Below, piece after piece: positions 42,901-53,644 of a stretch of 64,000 bases of DNA. The DNA is from Acinetobacter pittii (GTDB taxonomy: Bacteria; Pseudomonadota; Gammaproteobacteria; Pseudomonadales; Moraxellaceae). Where the stretch lies: positions 744,001-808,000 of the forward strand of contig NZ_CP139286.1 of the NCBI RefSeq assembly GCF_034067285.1, given 5' to 3'. The position numbers and the translations under genes are program-made. The notes beneath the pieces are model-generated. The model ran no database searches. It saw nothing but the letters and a program-made list of their open reading frames with translations, and was not told the origin of the DNA. Positions within the stretch are counted from its first letter, which is position 1. Each line of letters opens with the position of its first letter.

Positions 42901-45900
42901 TCCACAAGGTAACGTGGATGTTGCAGATGCAGACGTGACAGTAACAGTTGATACCTTACCTGCAGACCTGATCGGTGCGATCACGATTCCTGAAGACTTA
43001 AATGGCGACGGTATTTTAAATGCAGACGAGCTAGGCACAGATGGCACCTTCAATGCACAAGTGGCGTTGGGACCAGATGCAATCGATGGCACAGTGGTTA
43101 ATGTGAACGGTACTAACTACACCGTGACAGCAGCTGACCTTACCAACGGCTTCATCACAGCAGCGATCCCTGTCACAGGCGAAGGCCCTGTAGCGATCCA
43201 TGCAGAAGCAGTCGATCCACAAGGTAACGTGGATGTTGCTGATGCAGACGTGACAGTAACAGTTGATACCTTACCTGCAGACCTGATCGGTGCGATCACG
43301 ATTCCTGAAGACTTAAATGGCGACGGTATCTTGAATGCAGACGAGCTAGGCACAGACGGTACCTTCAATGCACAAGTGGCGTTGGGACCAGATGCAATCG
43401 ATGGCACAGTGGTTAATGTGAACGGTACTAACTACACCGTGACAGCAGCTGACCTTACCAACGGCTTCATCACAGCAGCGATCCCTGTCACAGGCGAAGG
43501 CCCTGTAGCGATCCATGCAGAAGCAGTCGATCCACAAGGTAACGTGGATGTTGCAGATGCAGACGTGACAGTAACAGTTGATACCTTACCTGCAGACCTG
43601 ATCGGTGCGATCACGATTCCTGAAGACTTAAATGGCGACGGTATTTTAAATGCAGACGAGCTAGGCACAGACGGTACCTTCAATGCACAAGTGGCGTTGG
43701 GACCAGATGCAATCGATGGCACAGTGGTTAATGTGAACGGTACTAACTACACCGTGACAGCAGCTGACCTTACCAACGGCTTCATCACAGCAGCGATCCC
43801 TGTCACAGGCGAAGGCCCTGTAGCGATCCATGCAGAAGCAGTCGATCCACAAGGTAACGTGGATGTTGCAGATGCAGATGTGACAGTAACAGTTGATACC
43901 TTACCTGCAGACCTGATCGGTGCGATCACGATTCCTGAAGACTTAAATGGCGACGGTATTTTAAATGCAGACGAGCTAGGCACAGATGGCACCTTCAATG
44001 CACAAGTGGCGTTGGGACCAGATGCAATCGATGGCACAGTGGTTAATGTGAACGGTACTAACTACACCGTGACAGCAGCTGACCTTGCCAACGGCTTTAT
44101 CACAGCAGCTCTGGATGCAACAGCAGCAGATCCTGTGACTGGACAGATTGTGATTCATGCTGAGGCTGTAGATGCACAAGGTAACGTGGATGTTGCTGAT
44201 GCAGATGTAACAGTAACAATTGATACAACTCCACAAGATCTGATTACAGCGATCACGGTTCCTGAAGACTTAAATGGCGACGGTATCTTAAATGCTGCAG
44301 AACTTGGCACAGACGGTACCTTCAATGCACAAGTGGCGTTGGGACCAGATGCAATCGATGGCACAGTGGTTAATGTTAACGGTACTAACTACACCGTGAC
44401 AGCAACTGACCTTGCCAACGGCTTTATCACAGCAGCTCTTGCCGCAACAGCAGCAGATCCTGTGACTGGTCAGATTGTGATTCATGCTGAGGCTGTAGAT
44501 GCTCAAGGTAACGTGGATGCAGCTGATGCTGATGTAACAGTAACACTCGATGTTACTCCACCAGATATCACTACAACTGTGTTAGCAATTGACCCAGTTA
44601 CTGCTGATAACATACTGAATGCAGTAGAAGCAGGTGGTCTGGTGACCTTAACAGGTACCTTGACCAACATTCCTACAGATGCTGCAACAACAGAGGTTGT
44701 GGTGACTGTAAATGGTGTTGATTATACTGCAACCGTGGATGCAGCAACGGGTCTTTGGACCGTTGATGTAGCTGGTAGTGGCCTTGCTGCAGATCCAGAC
44801 TTAACAGTTGATGCAGTAGCAACCTTTACCGATGCGGCGGGTAACCCAAGCACAGTAGCGGATACACAAAGCTATACTCTTGCGGGTTCTATTCCTGCCT
44901 TTGACAACACTGATCATGCAGTTCTTAGTCCGAAACCAGCTCTTGTTGGTGATGATGTAAGCCTAGGCAGTACTTCTTATTTAGTACTTACATCTGTAGC
45001 AGGCTTAGACCTTCAACTTGGTGGTAATTCTCTAGGATTTACTGTCGCTGATGGTCATGAAGGTGATGTCACTTTCCAATATAGTGGCTTAATCGACGCA
45101 GCTGTACTTTCTGACTACAAACTAGTAGTTCAGAAATTCAATACAGCAACTAACCAATGGGAATCTATCCATGGCGATGCTGATTCATCTTTAATTAGCT
45201 TGCACTTGTTAGGTATTGGTACAGGTAATGTTCCTGGTGCAGTCCTTGATGGTTTAGATGCGGGTCAATACCGCGCATTCTTAGCCTACGATGGATTGTT
45301 AGGAGTTGGCGTATTAGGTACTCTTTCTGCCACTATGGATGATTATGACTTGTCTGTAGCAGGTGGATATGAAATTGGTAATGCTGAAGGTAACGTGATT
45401 ACTGATCCGGATCCAACAACAGGTCAAATCGATCAAGTAACTCCAGATACTTTTGTTTCATCAGTAAATGGTCATGCGATTGATGCTGATGGTGAGACAT
45501 TTGCAGGTACTTACGGAACAATTACTTTCTATCAAGATGGTAGTTATGTTTACGTACCAAATGCAGATGGTTCTGGTGTAGGTCAAACTGATGTATTCAC
45601 ATATACGTTAACTGACTCAGTAACTGGAGCAACTGGACAAGCTAATCTTAATATCGTGTTTGATTCGATTCGTGCAGCGGATAATCTTGTTGAGGTTGAA
45701 CTCAATCCACAATATCAATTGGTGGGTACAGAGACTGATTCGGCATTCTATGGTGTTCTATTAAATGTTGGAAATATTGTTGACTTACAACTCCTCACTG
45801 TAGATACAGTTGACTTTACTATCGCTGCTGGTCAGGAAGGCGTTGCAACATTCAACTTCAATAGTTTGATTGGTGCATCTGCTTTAGGTGACTACAATGT

Positions 45901-48900
45901 TGTGTTGCAAAAATACAATGATGCGACAGGACAATGGGAAGCTGTGAATGGTACAGGTGATCGTTCATTATTGAATTTAACCTTACTAGGAACTACACCG
46001 ACAGCACAGATTGCAGGACTTACTGAAGGCGAATATAGAGCATTCTTGTCATTCAGTGGTGCAGTGGGTGGCGCACTCGCAGTAACATTAAACGGCAGTG
46101 TAGATGTTTATAACCCTGCGGTTATTACTGGTTACGATGTTGTGGCAGCTCATGGCAATCTAATCTCTGATCCAAATACAAATGGTGATGTTGATATTGC
46201 TACACCTAACAGTATTATTAGTGAAGTCAATGGCATTGCAATTGGAGCATCTCCAACTGAAATTATCGGTGCTCACGGTACTTTACTCATCTATGCAAAT
46301 GGTGATTACACCTATACACCAAATGCTGATAGTGCTGGTTTAGGTCAGGTTGATCAATTTACCTATACCTTGTTAGACCCTGCTTCTAATACAACTTCAC
46401 AAGCTACGTTCTATGTACATCTAGATAGTAAAGCTGTGGATATGAATTGGGATGCAGCTGATCCATCACAACCTGCTACTGTAACAATTACAGCAGTGGA
46501 TGATGCTGTAAATGCTGCAATTGCTGCTGAGCCTCATTTAATTGAGGATGACAGAGCATTGGGTAGCGCAAGTTACCTTGCATTGTTATCGTTGGCCGGT
46601 ATCAATCTACAAGCTCCTTTACCATTCGTGAATAGTACTGTGGAGTTCAATGTAGGCGCTGGTGAAAACGGAACTGCAACCTTCAAATACAGCAGTTTAA
46701 TCAATGAAGGAGCGCTTGGTGATTACCAACTTGTAGTACAAAAATTCAATACTGCTACTAATAGTTGGGAGTCAATTACTGGTAGTAGTGAAGCTTCCTT
46801 GTTGAACTTGAGTGTATTGGGTATAGGTGTGAATGCGACACCAGGAGCGGTTGTTGAAGGACTTGATGAAGGTCAATATCGTGCCTTTATGACATACAAC
46901 GGCCTATATGGTAAGAGTATCCTAGGTACATTGTCTGGTACGATGGATGTTTATGATCCAAATCAAATTGACTTTACTGGTCTAGCAACAGAAGGCAATG
47001 TGATTACCGGACTTGGCGTAGGCACAAATGCCGATACAGTAACGGGCTTCACAATTGTTGATTCGGTTACTGTGAACGGTGTGACTACGAATGTTGATCC
47101 AAATACTGGCACAACTATTCAAGGTCAATATGGTACGCTTCAAATATTCGCAAATGGTGATTATAGCTATACACCGACTAATACGAATGCCAACCTAGGT
47201 CTAGTTGATCACTTCACTTATACATTGTCTGATCCTATGGGCGGCAATATTAGTGCAAGCCTAGACTTTACAATTGGTAATAGTACTCCAATCATCGCGG
47301 TTGATGACTTGGCTGTAGCAGTCATTAATCCAGAGTATTTACAACTCCAAAATGATGTGGCGGTAGGTAGTACTACGTATCTAGCATTATTGTCATTGAC
47401 TGATAATTTTGACTTCCAAGCTGGTGGTCAAAGCGTTAACTTTACTTTGACCGATAGCACCTTAAATGATGTGACCTTCAATTACGGTGCATTAATAGAT
47501 GCAAGTCTGCTTGCTGACTATGTACTCGTGGTTCAAAAATTTGATACTGCAACGAATCAATGGGTAGCTGTGAATGGTACTGGAGATGCTGACTTACTCA
47601 GTCTTGCAGCCTTTGGTGGAAACTCAGTGACATTGGAAGGCCTAGCAGCCGGTCAATATAGAGCTTATATGACTTATGCTGGTGGTGGTGTCGGAGTTAG
47701 TGTGCTAGGTACATTGTCAGTTCAAAAAGATGTATTTGATGCGACAAATATCACAGGCTACAGTACACAAGTCGCTGAAGGTAACGTTATCCATGATGTT
47801 GGCCTAAATGGACACGCAGATACTGCTTCTGGTTTCAGTACAGTGACTAGCGTTGACTTTAATGGCACGACATTTGCGGTTAATGCGACAGGTGTAACAA
47901 CAATTGTGGGTGACCACGGTACATTGTCAATCTACGCTAATGGTAATTACAGCTATGAACCAAATGGTGAGGCTGCAAGTCTTGGTCAAGTTGATCAATT
48001 TACGTACACCTTGTCAGATGGTGTAAATACATCGCAAGCGACCTTGTATCTACATATTGATAGTGATGCTATTGATATGACTTGGAATACAAGTGACCCA
48101 TCACAACCTGCAACAATTAATGCTGTAGATGCAATCGATAATGTGGTTTCTGCTGGTGTAGATATCGTTCCTCAAGCCACATTCGATGTAGCTATAGGCT
48201 CTGCAACTTATCTAGCATTGCTAGGAATTACAGAGGACTTTAATGTACCGGTATTAGGAACACCAAGTGTTGGATTTACAATTGACGCTGGTCATGAAGC
48301 TGAAGTTACCTTCTCATATGGTGCATTGCTATCAGTATCATTATTGAATGATTACAAAGTGGTATTGCAACAAAAAGGTGCCGATGGTTCTTGGTACAAT
48401 ATTGATGGCGGTACAAGTACTGGCTTACTCAACATTGGCGTATTGGGCAGTGGTGGCTTTGGTGCAACGGTTCAACTCGATCAAGGTGAATACCGAGCAT
48501 TTATGGTTTACACCGGCTTAGGTTTGGGCTTACTAGGTACAATGAGTGTAGTGAAAGATGACTTTGATTACACAGTTGCTTCTACTAATACAGCAGTAGT
48601 TGCAGAGGGTAATGTACTGACTGATGATGTAACGACATTAGCTACTCAGGTTACAACCGTAACTTCTGAGGTAGTGGGTGCTCTACCACAAACAGTAGGA
48701 ACAGATACAGTTATAAGCGGTGCATACGGTACATTGGTGATTTCTACAAATGGTCACTACACCTATACACCAAATACAGCTGATCTGAGTGCAATTGGTA
48801 AAGTGGATTCATTCACTTACACAATTCGTGATGCAATAACAGGAACTACTGATACTGCAACATTACATGTTCAGGTAGGTTCTCCAGACGTTACAGTGAC

Positions 48901-50110
48901 TTGGAATACTGCAGATCCTTCAGTAGATGGTATTGTTCCTGCACCTATCGCAAATCCGGATGAGATTACGGTCAACAGCATTTTAGTGAATGCAATGACT
49001 AATATTGATCCGCTTGATAATGGTCAAGGTTCGTTTAGTACACCACTAGGTACTCCGCTCACTCCTCGAACTGGCACAATGACATACAACTTCACAGTTG
49101 ATGCCAATGATATGAGTGATGTCACAATTTACGCAGTTCCTGGTGCAGGTTTGAGTGTGTTACCTTCTTACACAATCACTGTAACGAATAGTGCAGGAGT
49201 TGTGGTTGGTACAGTAACGGGTACTTCTCTAGCAAATGCTGTAAGCCTATTAGATGGCGGTGTTCGTTTGACCTTAAATGATTTAGAAGCTGGTACATAC
49301 ACAGCGACTATCTCTAGTCGAAACATCTTAGGCCTTGGTTATACCACTTCAGTATATATGGGTGAAACAATCACTCACCTAGATAGCTATGACTATACTG
49401 GTGCTAATGGTGGAGTGGTTTCTGGTAATGTACTGGAGGGTGATGCAATTGGAGGAGTTGCTGACATCGCTGAGGGTTCTCAACTATATGTATTGAATAC
49501 CACAACTGGTACATATGAACTTGCTTTAGGTCAAGCTATCGATACAGGTACAGGAACGCTACATATGTATGCGAATGGTTCGTATACATATCTGCCAAGT
49601 ACTTCTTCGACAGCGGCATCTGACGTAATTGAATATAAACTGGTATCAGGAATAACTGGTCAGGAATCTTCATCTAGCTTGACGATCAATCTAGATAAAG
49701 AATTTAACCTCAGCACGGGCGATGATATTGTAGTTAGCTCAGCTGGCCAAGATGTTCTTAACAGTAATGCAGGTGGTTCAGATACTTTAGTCTTTAATGT
49801 ATTGAATAATGCTGATAATGCTGGTGGCAATGGTGTAGATACATGGAATAACTTCCACGTAGGGCCAACTGCTTCCGATGCTGATGCTGACAAAATTGAT
49901 ATAAGTAGCCTATTGGTTGGTTACACTGGAAATGGTACTGCAGCATCATTTGCTGGATACCTCACAGTGACTTCTGATGGTACAAATACAACTGTTAGTA
50001 TTGATCGTGACGGAGCTGGAACAACTTATGCTACAACAGATTTACTTGTATTAAATAATACTGATACAACCCTAGATCAATTGTTGCAAAACAATCAAAT
50101 CATTTTCTAA
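27968..50110 (+). CDS. bap: Giant biofilm-associated Bap-type adhesin (7380 residues, type I secreted)
   Basis: The protein begins [20 protein letters not shown], as I recall for A. baumannii Bap, and has a BapA-type N-terminal domain (about 1-90), an acidic Asp-Ala tract, and a hydrophobic segment [19 protein letters not shown] near 157-175. From residue 194 come tandem Ig-like units: 4.5 of 192 residues, 15 of 172, a half unit, 17 of 105-109 with EF-hand-like loops, and one single Ig-like unit. Six domains of 250-280 residues follow, then a C-terminus with [22 protein letters not shown] and a final hydrophobic LLQNNQIIF, typical of type I secretion substrates. There is no Sec signal peptide. 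The ORF is uninterrupted. Known Bap proteins mediate cell-cell adhesion in biofilm and differ in repeat number among strains. No HlyB/HlyD/TolC-like genes adjoin it. Confidence 0.93.
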   Translation: MPEIQIIAKDNHKTLATTEGTSAKLSEASVVLVKVAASDVLVVNREGTNAVIRLKNGQTIVIEDFFSGTAEPKDNSLVFQDENGQLIWAKFKDAENDADADADADADADSDVEPQALVAEDLPAALPAEAPQELVSDVIYQPISSIEPLLYHDAGINPWLWAIPLVAGGIIAAASNSDSDDDSSTPTDTTPPSTDGVTFTVDPVTSDNVINASEAAGNVTITGVLKNIPADAANTVVTVVINGVTYNATVDKAAGTWTISVPGSGLTADADKTIDATVTFTDAAGNSSTVKDTQTYTIDTTAPNAPVIDPVNGTDPITGTAEPGSTVTVTYPDGTTATVVAGTDGSWSVTNPGLNDGDEVTAIATDPAGNPSLPGTAIVDGVGPNTDGVNFAVDSVTADNVINASEAAGNVTITGVLKNIPADAANTVVTVVINGVTYNATVDKAAGTWTISVPGSGLTADADKTIDATVTFTDAAGNSSTVKDTQTYTIDTTAPNAPVIDPVNGTDPITGTAEPGSTVTVTYPDGTTATVVAGTDGSWSVTNPGLNDGDEVTAIATDPAGNPSLPGTAIVDGVGPNTDGVNFAVDSVTADNVINASEAAGNVTITGVLKNIPADAVNTVVTVVINGQTYTATVDKAAGTWTVSVPGSGLTADTDKTIDATVTFTDAAGNSSTVNDTQTYTIDTTAPNAPVIDPVNGTDPITGTAEPGSTVTVTYPDGTTATVVAGTDGSWSVTNPGLNDGDKVTAIATDPAGNPSLPGTAIVDGIGPNTDGVNFAVDSVTADNVINASEAAGNVTITGVLKNIPADAANTAVTVVINGQTYTATVDKAAGTWTVSVPGSDLTADADKTIDAKVTFTDAAGNSSSVNDTHTYTIDTTAPNAPVIDPVNGTDPITGTAEPGSTVTVTYPDGSTASVVAGTDGSWSVTNPGLNDGDEVTAVATDPAGNPSLPGTAIVDGVGPNTDGVNFAVDSVTADNVINASEAAGNVTITGVLKNIPADAANTAVTVVINGQTYTATVDKVAGTWTVSVPGSGLTADADKTIDATVTFTDAAGNSSTVNDTHTYTIDTTAPNAPVLDPINATDPVSGTAEAGSTVTVTYPDGTTATVVAGTDGSWSVPNPGNLVDGDTVTATATDPAGNTSLPGTGTVSADITAPVVALDDVLTNDSTPALTGTVNDPSATVVVTVDGVDYPATNNGDGTWTLADNTLPALTDGPHTITVTATDAAGNAGTDTAVVTIDTTAPNAPVLDPINATDPVSGTAEAGSTVTVTYPDGTTATVVAGTDGSWSVPNPGNLVDGDTVTATATDPAGNTSLPGTGTVSADITAPVVALDDVLTNDSTPALTGTVNDPSATVVVTVDGVDYPATNNGDGTWTLADNTLPALTDGPHTITVTATDAAGNAGTDTAVVTIDTTAPNAPVLDPINATDPVSGTAEAGSTVTVTYPDGTTATVVAGTDGSWSVPNPGNLVDGDTVTATATDPAGNTSLPGTGTVSADITAPVVALDDVLTNDSTPALTGTVNDPSATVVVTVDGVDYPATNNGDGTWTLADNSLPALTDGPHTITVTATDAAGNAGTDTAVVTIDTTAPNAPVLDPINATDPVSGTAEAGSTVTVTYPDGTTATVVAGTDGSWSVPNPGNLVDGDTVTATATDPAGNTSLPGTGTVSADITAPVVALDDVLTNDSTPALTGTVNDPSATVVVTVDGVDYPATNNGDGTWTLADNTLPALTDGPHTITVTATDAAGNAGTDTAVVTIDTTAPNAPVLDPINATDPVSGTAEAGSTVTVTYPDGTTATVVAGTDGSWSVPNPGNLVDGDTVTATATDPAGNTSLPGTGTVSADITAPVVALDDVLTNDSTPALTGTVNDPSATVVVTVDGVDYPATNNGDGTWTLADNTLPALTDGPHTITVTATDAAGNAGTDTAVVTIDTTAPNAPVLDPINATDPVSGTAEAGSTVTVTYPDGTTATVVAGTDGSWSVPNPGNLVDGDTVTATATDPAGNTSLPGTGTVSADITAPVVALDDVLTNDSTPALTGTVNDPSATVVVTVDGVDYPATNNGDGTWTLADNTLPALTDGPHTITVTATDAAGNAGTDTAVVTIDTTAPNAPVLDPINATDPVSGTAEAGSTVTVTYPDGTTATVVAGTDGSWSVPNPGTLVDGDTVTATATDPAGNTSLPGTGTVSADITAPVVALDDVLTNDSTPALTGTVNDPSATVVVTVDGVDYPAVNNGDGTWTLADNTLPALTDGPHTITVTATDAAGNAGTDTAVVTIDTTAPNAPVLDPINATDPISGTAEAGSTVTVTYPDGTTATVVAGTDGSWSVPNPGTLVDGDTVTATATDPAGNTSLPGTGTVSADITAPVVALDDVLTNDSTPALTGTVNDPSATVVVTVDGVDYPAVNNGDGTWTLADNSLPALTDGPHTITVTATDAAGNAGTDTAVVTIDTTAPNAPVLDPINATDPVSGTAEAGSTVTVTYPDGTTATVVAGTDGSWSVPNPGTLVDGDTVTATATDPAGNTSLPGTGTVSADITAPVVALDDVLTNDSTPALTGTVNDPSATVVVTVDGVDYPAVNNGDGTWTLADNSLPTLADGPHTITVTATDAAGNAGTDTAVVTIDTTAPNAPVLDPINATDPISGTAEAGSTVTVTYPDGTTATVVAGTDGSWSVPNPGTLVDGDTVTATATDPAGNTSLPGTGTVSADITAPVVALDDVLTNDSTPALTGTVNDPSATVVVTVDGVDYPAVNNGDGTWTLADNTLPALTDGPHTITVTATDAAGNAGTDTAVVTIDTTAPNAPVLDPINATDPVSGTAEAGSTVTVTYPDGTTATVVAGTDGSWSVPNPGNLVDGDTVTATATDPAGNTSLPGTGTVSADITAPVVALDDVLTNDSTPALTGTVNDPSATVVVTVDGVDYPAVNNGDGTWTLADNTLPALTDGPHTITVTATDAAGNAGTDTAVVTIDTTAPNAPVLDPINATDPISGTAEAGSTVTVTYPDGTTATVVAGTDGSWSVPNPGTLVDGDTVTATATDPAGNTSLPGTGTVSADITAPVVALDDVLTNDSTPALTGTVNDPSATVVVTVDGVDYPATNNGDGTWTLADNTLPALTDGPHTITVTATDAAGNAGTDTAVVTIDTTAPNAPVLDPINATDPVSGTAEAGSTVTVTYPDGTTATVVAGTDGSWSVPNPGNLVDGDTVTATATDPAGNTSLPGTGTVSADITAPVVALDDVLTNDSTPALTGTVNDPSATVVVTVDGVDYPATNNGDGTWTLADNSLPALTDGPHTITVTATDAAGNAGTDTAVVTIDTTAPNAPVLDPINATDPVSGTAEAGSTVTVTYPDGTTATVVAGTDGSWSVPNPGNLVDGDTVTATATDPAGNTSLPGTGTVSADITAPVVALDDVLTNDSTPALTGTVNDPSATVVVTVDGVDYPATNNGDGTWTLADNTLPALTDGPHTITVTATDAAGNAGTDTAVVTIDTTAPNAPVLDPINATDPISGTAEAGSTVTVTYPDGTTATVVAGTDGSWSVPNPGTLVDGDTVTATATDPAGNTSLPGTGTVSADITAPVVALDDVLTNDSTPALTGTVNDPSATVVVTVDGVDYPAVNNGDGTWTLADNSLPALTDGPHTITVTATDAAGNAGTDTAVVTIDTSAPVVSLDDVVTNDTTPALTGAINDPTASVVVTVDGVDYPATNNGDGTWTLADNTLPALTDGPHTVTVTATDPAGNTATDTATLTIDTVPADLIGAITIPEDLNGDGILNADELGTDGTFNAQVALGPDAIDGTVVNVNGTNYTVTAADLTNGFITAAIPVTGEGPVAIHAEAVDPQGNVDVADADVTVTVDTLPADLIGAITIPEDLNGDGILNADELGTDGTFNAQVALGPDAIDGTVVNVNGTNYTVTAADLTNGFITAAIPVTGEGPVAIHAEAVDPQGNVDVADADVTVTVDTLPADLIGAITIPEDLNGDGILNADELGTDGTFNAQVALGPDAIDGTVVNVNGTNYTVTAADLTNGFITAAIPVTGEGPVAIHAEAVDPQGNVDVADADVTVTVDTLPADLIGAITIPEDLNGDGILNADELGTDGTFNAQVALGPDAIDGTVVNVNGTNYTVTAADLTNGFITAAIPVTGEGPVAIHAEAVDPQGNVDVADADVTVTVDTLPADLIGAITIPEDLNGDGILNADELGTDGTFNAQVALGPDAIDGTVVNVNGTNYTVTAADLTNGFITAAIPVTGEGPVAIHAEAVDPQGNVDVADADVTVTVDTLPADLIGAITIPEDLNGDGILNADELGTDGTFNAQVALGPDAIDGTVVNVNGTNYTVTAADLTNGFITAAIPVTGEGPVAIHAEAVDPQGNVDVADADVTVTVDTLPADLIGAITIPEDLNGDGILNADELGTDGTFNAQVALGPDAIDGTVVNVNGTNYTVTAADITNGFITAAIPVTGEGPVAIHAEAVDPQGNVDVADADVTVTVDTLPADLIGAITIPEDLNGDGILNADELGTDGTFNAQVALGPDAIDGTVVNVNGTNYTVTAADLANGFITAAIPVTGEGPVAIHAEAVDPQGNVDVADADVTVTVDTLPADLIGAITIPEDLNGDGILNADELGTDGTFNAQVALGPDAIDGTVVNVNGTNYTVTAADLANGFITAAIPVTGEGPVAIHAEAVDPQGNVDVADADVTVTVDTVPADLIGAITIPEDLNGDGILNADELGTDGTFNAQVALGPDAIDGTVVNVNGTNYTVTAADLANGFITAAIPVTGEGPVAIHAEAVDPQGNVDVADADVTVTVDTVPADLIGAITIPEDLNGDGILNADELGTDGTFNAQVALGPDAIDGTVVNVNGTNYTVTAADLTNGFITAAIPVTGEGPVAIHAEAVDPQGNVDVADADVTVTVDTLPADLIGAITIPEDLNGDGILNADELGTDGTFNAQVALGPDAIDGTVVNVNGTNYTVTAADLTNGFITAAIPVTGEGPVAIHAEAVDPQGNVDVADADVTVTVDTLPADLIGAITIPEDLNGDGILNADELGTDGTFNAQVALGPDAIDGTVVNVNGTNYTVTAADLTNGFITAAIPVTGEGPVAIHAEAVDPQGNVDVADADVTVTVDTLPADLIGAITIPEDLNGDGILNADELGTDGTFNAQVALGPDAIDGTVVNVNGTNYTVTAADLTNGFITAAIPVTGEGPVAIHAEAVDPQGNVDVADADVTVTVDTLPADLIGAITIPEDLNGDGILNADELGTDGTFNAQVALGPDAIDGTVVNVNGTNYTVTAADLTNGFITAAIPVTGEGPVAIHAEAVDPQGNVDVADADVTVTVDTLPADLIGAITIPEDLNGDGILNADELGTDGTFNAQVALGPDAIDGTVVNVNGTNYTVTAADLANGFITAALDATAADPVTGQIVIHAEAVDAQGNVDVADADVTVTIDTTPQDLITAITVPEDLNGDGILNAAELGTDGTFNAQVALGPDAIDGTVVNVNGTNYTVTATDLANGFITAALAATAADPVTGQIVIHAEAVDAQGNVDAADADVTVTLDVTPPDITTTVLAIDPVTADNILNAVEAGGLVTLTGTLTNIPTDAATTEVVVTVNGVDYTATVDAATGLWTVDVAGSGLAADPDLTVDAVATFTDAAGNPSTVADTQSYTLAGSIPAFDNTDHAVLSPKPALVGDDVSLGSTSYLVLTSVAGLDLQLGGNSLGFTVADGHEGDVTFQYSGLIDAAVLSDYKLVVQKFNTATNQWESIHGDADSSLISLHLLGIGTGNVPGAVLDGLDAGQYRAFLAYDGLLGVGVLGTLSATMDDYDLSVAGGYEIGNAEGNVITDPDPTTGQIDQVTPDTFVSSVNGHAIDADGETFAGTYGTITFYQDGSYVYVPNADGSGVGQTDVFTYTLTDSVTGATGQANLNIVFDSIRAADNLVEVELNPQYQLVGTETDSAFYGVLLNVGNIVDLQLLTVDTVDFTIAAGQEGVATFNFNSLIGASALGDYNVVLQKYNDATGQWEAVNGTGDRSLLNLTLLGTTPTAQIAGLTEGEYRAFLSFSGAVGGALAVTLNGSVDVYNPAVITGYDVVAAHGNLISDPNTNGDVDIATPNSIISEVNGIAIGASPTEIIGAHGTLLIYANGDYTYTPNADSAGLGQVDQFTYTLLDPASNTTSQATFYVHLDSKAVDMNWDAADPSQPATVTITAVDDAVNAAIAAEPHLIEDDRALGSASYLALLSLAGINLQAPLPFVNSTVEFNVGAGENGTATFKYSSLINEGALGDYQLVVQKFNTATNSWESITGSSEASLLNLSVLGIGVNATPGAVVEGLDEGQYRAFMTYNGLYGKSILGTLSGTMDVYDPNQIDFTGLATEGNVITGLGVGTNADTVTGFTIVDSVTVNGVTTNVDPNTGTTIQGQYGTLQIFANGDYSYTPTNTNANLGLVDHFTYTLSDPMGGNISASLDFTIGNSTPIIAVDDLAVAVINPEYLQLQNDVAVGSTTYLALLSLTDNFDFQAGGQSVNFTLTDSTLNDVTFNYGALIDASLLADYVLVVQKFDTATNQWVAVNGTGDADLLSLAAFGGNSVTLEGLAAGQYRAYMTYAGGGVGVSVLGTLSVQKDVFDATNITGYSTQVAEGNVIHDVGLNGHADTASGFSTVTSVDFNGTTFAVNATGVTTIVGDHGTLSIYANGNYSYEPNGEAASLGQVDQFTYTLSDGVNTSQATLYLHIDSDAIDMTWNTSDPSQPATINAVDAIDNVVSAGVDIVPQATFDVAIGSATYLALLGITEDFNVPVLGTPSVGFTIDAGHEAEVTFSYGALLSVSLLNDYKVVLQQKGADGSWYNIDGGTSTGLLNIGVLGSGGFGATVQLDQGEYRAFMVYTGLGLGLLGTMSVVKDDFDYTVASTNTAVVAEGNVLTDDVTTLATQVTTVTSEVVGALPQTVGTDTVISGAYGTLVISTNGHYTYTPNTADLSAIGKVDSFTYTIRDAITGTTDTATLHVQVGSPDVTVTWNTADPSVDGIVPAPIANPDEITVNSILVNAMTNIDPLDNGQGSFSTPLGTPLTPRTGTMTYNFTVDANDMSDVTIYAVPGAGLSVLPSYTITVTNSAGVVVGTVTGTSLANAVSLLDGGVRLTLNDLEAGTYTATISSRNILGLGYTTSVYMGETITHLDSYDYTGANGGVVSGNVLEGDAIGGVADIAEGSQLYVLNTTTGTYELALGQAIDTGTGTLHMYANGSYTYLPSTSSTAASDVIEYKLVSGITGQESSSSLTINLDKEFNLSTGDDIVVSSAGQDVLNSNAGGSDTLVFNVLNNADNAGGNGVDTWNNFHVGPTASDADADKIDISSLLVGYTGNGTAASFAGYLTVTSDGTNTTVSIDRDGAGTTYATTDLLVLNNTDTTLDQLLQNNQIIF
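28547..31165 (+). repeat. bap repeat block A: 4 units of 576 bp plus a 315-bp partial unit
   Basis: Units start at 28547, 29123, 29699, 30275 and 30851. Each codes for an Ig-like module starting TDGVxFxVDxVTxDNVINAS and a linker module ending in AIVDGxGPN. Units 1 and 2 are almost identical at the nucleotide level; units 4 and 5 have diverged (for example [11 protein letters not shown] in unit 4). The fifth unit is cut after its first module and joins directly to block B. Confidence 0.95.
31166..38905 (+). repeat. bap repeat block B: 15 tandem units of exactly 516 bp
   Basis: Units begin every 516 bases from 31166 to 38390, with no indels between units. Each codes for 172 residues: a module starting [18 protein letters not shown] and a module starting [15 protein letters not shown]. 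Variable positions define types (DPVSG/DPISG, PGNLV/PGTLV, PATNN/PAVNN, ADNT/ADNS), which are shuffled along the array. A diverged half unit (38906-39169) follows. Confidence 0.97.
39170..44548 (+). repeat. bap repeat block C: 17 units of 315 or 327 bp with EF-hand-like loops
   Basis: Fifteen units of 315 bp run from 39170 to 43894. Two of 327 bp follow (43895 and 44222), with a different second half reading [19 protein letters not shown]. Every unit contains [15 protein letters not shown] or a near variant, a D-x-N-x-D-G loop with Glu at position 12. Small changes (DTLPADL/DTVPADL, ADLTNG/ADLANG/ADITNG) mark sub-types. Confidence 0.96.
44910..49690 (+). repeat. bap block E: six long divergent C-terminal domains
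   Basis: Six related domains begin near 44910, 45674, 46493, 47297, 48121 and 48946. Each starts with a segment like [14 protein letters not shown], has a middle [18 protein letters not shown] and GLDxGQYRAFxxYxG, then a second part reading AEGNVI, YGTLxIYxNGxYxYxPN and DxFTYTLxD, which resembles VCBS-like cadherin folds. They are only moderately similar, unlike blocks A-C. The sixth lacks several of the shared residues. Boundaries are approximate. Confidence 0.8.
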
Positions 50111-50128
50111 TCTGACAATCGACTTATA

Positions 50129-50156
50129 AAAAAAAGAGCCTTCGGGCTCTTTTTTT
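50129..50156 (+). terminator. Terminator after bap
   Basis: A 12-bp perfect stem (50129-50140 with 50145-50156), including a GAGCC/GGCTC core around a TTCG tetraloop, ends in seven T, 18 bases after the bap stop. Confidence 0.92.
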
Positions 50157-50255
50157 ACGTCTAAACAATACGTTAACTTAGCTTTTTACATGTTCATGTT
50201 ATGATGCATTGAAAACTTTATAGAACAACAAATAATGGATAGGGACTGATTTCGA

Positions 50256-51911
50256 GTGACAGCATTTTTAAACTTCCAAAGACAACTGAACCTTTGGTTA
50301 GAACATATCGCTCCCCATGTTTCAGATCTTCAGAAAGAAACAATTTTATTTATATCATTTGGTCCCAAAGACCAAAGATGTAACGTATGGCATAGTAAAA
50401 AGACAAGCTTTTCACAAGCAAAAAAAGAATTATTAGATTTCATTAATGATCAGTTTGCACAGGAAACACTTACTGATTATATAAAAATTGATGTTGCATA
50501 TAATTTAGCAAGACAAGCTTGGAAAGTAGTAGAGCAGCAGGTCCATCATCAATTTCATAACAACCACTATCGTCGAGGTATTGGATTTGATGAACAATGT
50601 TCGGTTGCATTTCTTGAGCAAGAGATTTATGGAAAAGCCATCATTCGAGGTTTGAGCTATGACAAACCCAATTTTTTTGATGAAACAAACCTAAATTACG
50701 CAGTTAAGCAAAAATATAATACGACTAAACCACAGATTAAACTACAAGAATTACAAGACATTTGGACTTTTGATACCTATGCAGCATTTTATGAAAATGA
50801 GCAATTCATTAATTTAGCGAGCCGCTATGATGCGAATGGTATTAGAGCGATTTCAAGCAATAAGAAACAGCATTTTCAGTCATTAATTGAAAAAAATTCG
50901 GCATTTTTGCATGATCAGATTCAAGAAAATGGCAAATTTATCTATGGCTATTTTTCTGCTTATGATCGGGACATCCGTAACTATAATACGGTACGCCACT
51001 GTACCTCGGTATATGCGTTGCTAGAAACATTTGAAGTGCAGAATAAGCCAGAGTATTGGCCCAAGGTACATGCTGCTATCCAATATGCGCTGACCAACTT
51101 TTATAAAGAAAAAGACCCTGAAACCAGTTTTATGATTGATGGTAAAGAAGGGGAGTTTGAAGTTAAATTAGGTGCCAATGCAGCTGCTATTTTAATGTTA
51201 ACTAAATATCAAGAAATTACCCAAAAAAATGATTATCAAAAATATGCAGAAAAACTAGCAAATGGTATTTTAAAATTAGTCGATTCAAATGGCTCAACCA
51301 CTCATGTATTAAATTATCCAGATTATGATTTAAAAGAAAAATTCAGAATTATTTATTATGATGGTGAAGCTGCTTTAGCTTTATTAAGGTTATATCAAAT
51401 TAACCAGAATTCTAGTTTATTAGAAACTGTTAAATTAATGTTTGAATATTTTATTAAAAATAGATATGAAAAATATCATGACCACTGGTTAAGTTATTGT
51501 ACAAATGAACTCACTAAAATATGCCCTGAAGATAAATATTTTATTTTTGGTTTAAATAATTATTTAAAACATTTTATTTTTATTCGAAATCGAAAAACGA
51601 CCTACGCAACTTTATTAGAAATGCTAATGGCTGCTTATAAAATGGTAAACCGTTTAAAAGAGCAGGGCCGAACGGTACTTTTAGAGCAGGCTTATATGTC
51701 TGAGCTTCAAAAGCTAATTGAGTTTAGAGCTGATTTCCAAACCACAGGCTTTTTTTATCCGGAAATGGCGATGTATATGGCGCGGCCAGATAAAATTTTA
51801 CACGCATTTTATATCCGCCATGACCGTTTTCGAGTAAGGATTGATGACCAGGAACACAACTTATCGGGCTACATCGCCTATGTAAAAGATTACAAAGGGG
51901 ATGAGTCATGA
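50256..51911 (+). CDS. Unrecognised 551-residue protein with helical repeats, coupled to a CapA-type gene
   Basis: The protein starts at GTG and has no signal peptide or clear membrane segment. The N-terminal 140 residues are not recognised. From about residue 240 onward there are recurring helix pairs: NTVRHCTSVYALLETFEV, then KLGANAAAILMLTKYQEI, YYDGEAALALLRLYQ, and FYPEMAMYMARPDKILHAFYI. These spaced amphipathic helices with conserved acidic and aromatic residues recall (alpha/alpha)-toroid glycosidase or epimerase folds, but I cannot assign an enzyme. Its stop overlaps the start of the CapA-type gene by four bases (ATGA), so the two products are very likely made together. Codon composition is AT-rich like the chromosome, unlike the more GC-rich bap repeats just upstream. 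Confidence 0.7.
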   Translation: MTAFLNFQRQLNLWLEHIAPHVSDLQKETILFISFGPKDQRCNVWHSKKTSFSQAKKELLDFINDQFAQETLTDYIKIDVAYNLARQAWKVVEQQVHHQFHNNHYRRGIGFDEQCSVAFLEQEIYGKAIIRGLSYDKPNFFDETNLNYAVKQKYNTTKPQIKLQELQDIWTFDTYAAFYENEQFINLASRYDANGIRAISSNKKQHFQSLIEKNSAFLHDQIQENGKFIYGYFSAYDRDIRNYNTVRHCTSVYALLETFEVQNKPEYWPKVHAAIQYALTNFYKEKDPETSFMIDGKEGEFEVKLGANAAAILMLTKYQEITQKNDYQKYAEKLANGILKLVDSNGSTTHVLNYPDYDLKEKFRIIYYDGEAALALLRLYQINQNSSLLETVKLMFEYFIKNRYEKYHDHWLSYCTNELTKICPEDKYFIFGLNNYLKHFIFIRNRKTTYATLLEMLMAAYKMVNRLKEQGRTVLLEQAYMSELQKLIEFRADFQTTGFFYPEMAMYMARPDKILHAFYIRHDRFRVRIDDQEHNLSGYIAYVKDYKGDES

Positions 51912-53638
51912 AGTATCAACCCGTTGAAATCAAATTATTAGCACATATCGAGACTACAAGTTTTGATGAAGCTGTATGGCAATTCGAAGTTGATGATGAT
52001 ATTTCAACGCTCTTACTCATCGACTATGCACTAGAACAATTTCAACAAAAAAAAGTACAGGCTCAAGACGTCTATGTCGTGCCACAAAAAATGAGTGAGC
52101 AAATTGGACAGCAAAATTTAGGTTTAAAAACAACGGAAAGTTATACATTTACCGAGCTATTGCAGTTCTTAATTTTTACTCAAGCAGCAGATGTAAAAGA
52201 TGCTTTAAGTAAGATGCTCTGCGGTACAAATGAGCAAGCATCTTTAATTTTCTCAAAAAGAGCCGCTACCTATCACTTAACATTAGAAAATGAAGGTAAC
52301 CAAAATCAGCTAAAGCATTTGTTTTTATTGCTCAGAAAAATTTTTAGTTACCCAATTGAAATAAAAAAACTTTTTTTTATTAAGGAACTTATTTTTAAAG
52401 GAAAGTCCTATCTTCCTCAGACCTCATTAATGGCACAGAACGTAGTAGAGGTCTTATATCTTACAAACTCATTTAGAAAAATTTATCTTACTTTCTTTGA
52501 AGAAAACCAAACGATTGGTTTCTTTTTATTCTTAGATGATATTCATCGTGCTGAGCACTTGATTCCTTACTATCATTGTTTTCAAGCACAGAATGTAAAA
52601 CCTAAAGTTTGCTCTACTCCGAGTGGCATTATTAACATTTTTGGGGATACCTACTTTGGGGAAATCTACACCGAAAAACGTAAGGCGAGAGGACAAACGG
52701 ATGCTCTGCAGCAATATGGGTATGACTATTCATTCGATAAAATAAAAGGCTTTTTAGGCGAAAATGACCTAAATATTGCTAACTTTGAAGCGGTCTTTGC
52801 TTTAGAAACTCAATCTCCTTTAGCACATAAAAAGCCATTCATTCTTAAAGCTGATGTTGAACAAACATTAGGTGCGTTCAAAAATATTCACCTTAACCAT
52901 GTTGTACTGGCAAATAATCATCTAAAAGATTATGGGGATCGTGGATTAATTTATACATTACAACAATTTGATCAAGCTAATCTTTCTTATATTGGGGCTG
53001 GCCTAAATCAAAAAGATGCTCATAGCTACTTTGAAATCACTTTTAATAACAAGCATTACGCTATTTTTAACGGCTATTGGCACAGAGACACGGCCTATTT
53101 AGATTATGATTTTTATGCTTTAGGTCATACAAATGGAGTTTCGTGTTTAAATGGAGTTTTGCTTGAACAAATAGGCCGTTATAAGCAGACTAACCCTGAG
53201 CATAAAATTATTGTTATTTGTCATTGGGGTGTCGATTTTAAGCCCATTACAAAAGAGCAGAGCAGACTTGCTAAGATTTTAACCCAAGCGGGTGCAGATC
53301 TTATAGTTGGCCATGGTGCTCATACTATTCAACCTCTTCAGATGATCAACCACAAGCCAGTCGTGTTTGGTATTGGCAATGCTGTCTTTAATAGTAATGG
53401 TGAATATGACGCACACAATGCTTTACCTTATGGCTGTATAGCAAGGTTAGATTTGTCAAAAGATCAGCTGCGTTTATATCCAATCTACACTAATAATCTG
53501 AAAACATTTTGGCAACCGTATCCAGTCAATGCTGAAGATTTCTTAAAGGCCAGTAGTTACATGACAACTTTACTAGCCCAAGAAAATTATTACACGGCAC
53601 AAGATGATTTAGGTTTTTACGTTGAAATGAGTTTTTAA
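51908..53638 (+). CDS. CapA-type metallophosphatase-like protein with an extra N-terminal domain
   Basis: The 576-residue protein has an N-terminal region of about 230 residues that I do not recognise. A CapA (poly-gamma-glutamate capsule synthesis) domain from about 235 to the end shows FGDTYFGEIY, NIANFEAVFA, VLANNHLKDYGDRGL, VICHWGVDF and DLIVGHGAHTIQPLQ. These Asp, Asn and His residues are the metal ligands of the calcineurin-like metallophosphatase fold. CapA-type domains occur in polyglutamate synthesis but also in many uncharacterised proteins. No CapB/CapC-like ligase is nearby, so a polyglutamate role is not supported. The start overlaps the preceding 551-residue gene by four bases. 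No signal peptide is visible. Confidence 0.85.
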   Translation: MKYQPVEIKLLAHIETTSFDEAVWQFEVDDDISTLLLIDYALEQFQQKKVQAQDVYVVPQKMSEQIGQQNLGLKTTESYTFTELLQFLIFTQAADVKDALSKMLCGTNEQASLIFSKRAATYHLTLENEGNQNQLKHLFLLLRKIFSYPIEIKKLFFIKELIFKGKSYLPQTSLMAQNVVEVLYLTNSFRKIYLTFFEENQTIGFFLFLDDIHRAEHLIPYYHCFQAQNVKPKVCSTPSGIINIFGDTYFGEIYTEKRKARGQTDALQQYGYDYSFDKIKGFLGENDLNIANFEAVFALETQSPLAHKKPFILKADVEQTLGAFKNIHLNHVVLANNHLKDYGDRGLIYTLQQFDQANLSYIGAGLNQKDAHSYFEITFNNKHYAIFNGYWHRDTAYLDYDFYALGHTNGVSCLNGVLLEQIGRYKQTNPEHKIIVICHWGVDFKPITKEQSRLAKILTQAGADLIVGHGAHTIQPLQMINHKPVVFGIGNAVFNSNGEYDAHNALPYGCIARLDLSKDQLRLYPIYTNNLKTFWQPYPVNAEDFLKASSYMTTLLAQENYYTAQDDLGFYVEMSF

Positions 53639-53644
53639 TAAAGT

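Noticed and set aside
28420..44506. Many long minus-strand ORFs (60-103 codons) at regular 576, 516 and 315-bp spacing opposite bap
   Set aside because: They repeat with the repeat units, have no ribosome sites, and are low-complexity mirror translations of codon bias in bap. They are shadows.
31166..44548. Regularly spaced repeats as a CRISPR array
   Set aside because: Units are hundreds of bases long, abut without unique spacers and are in frame. They code for protein repeats.
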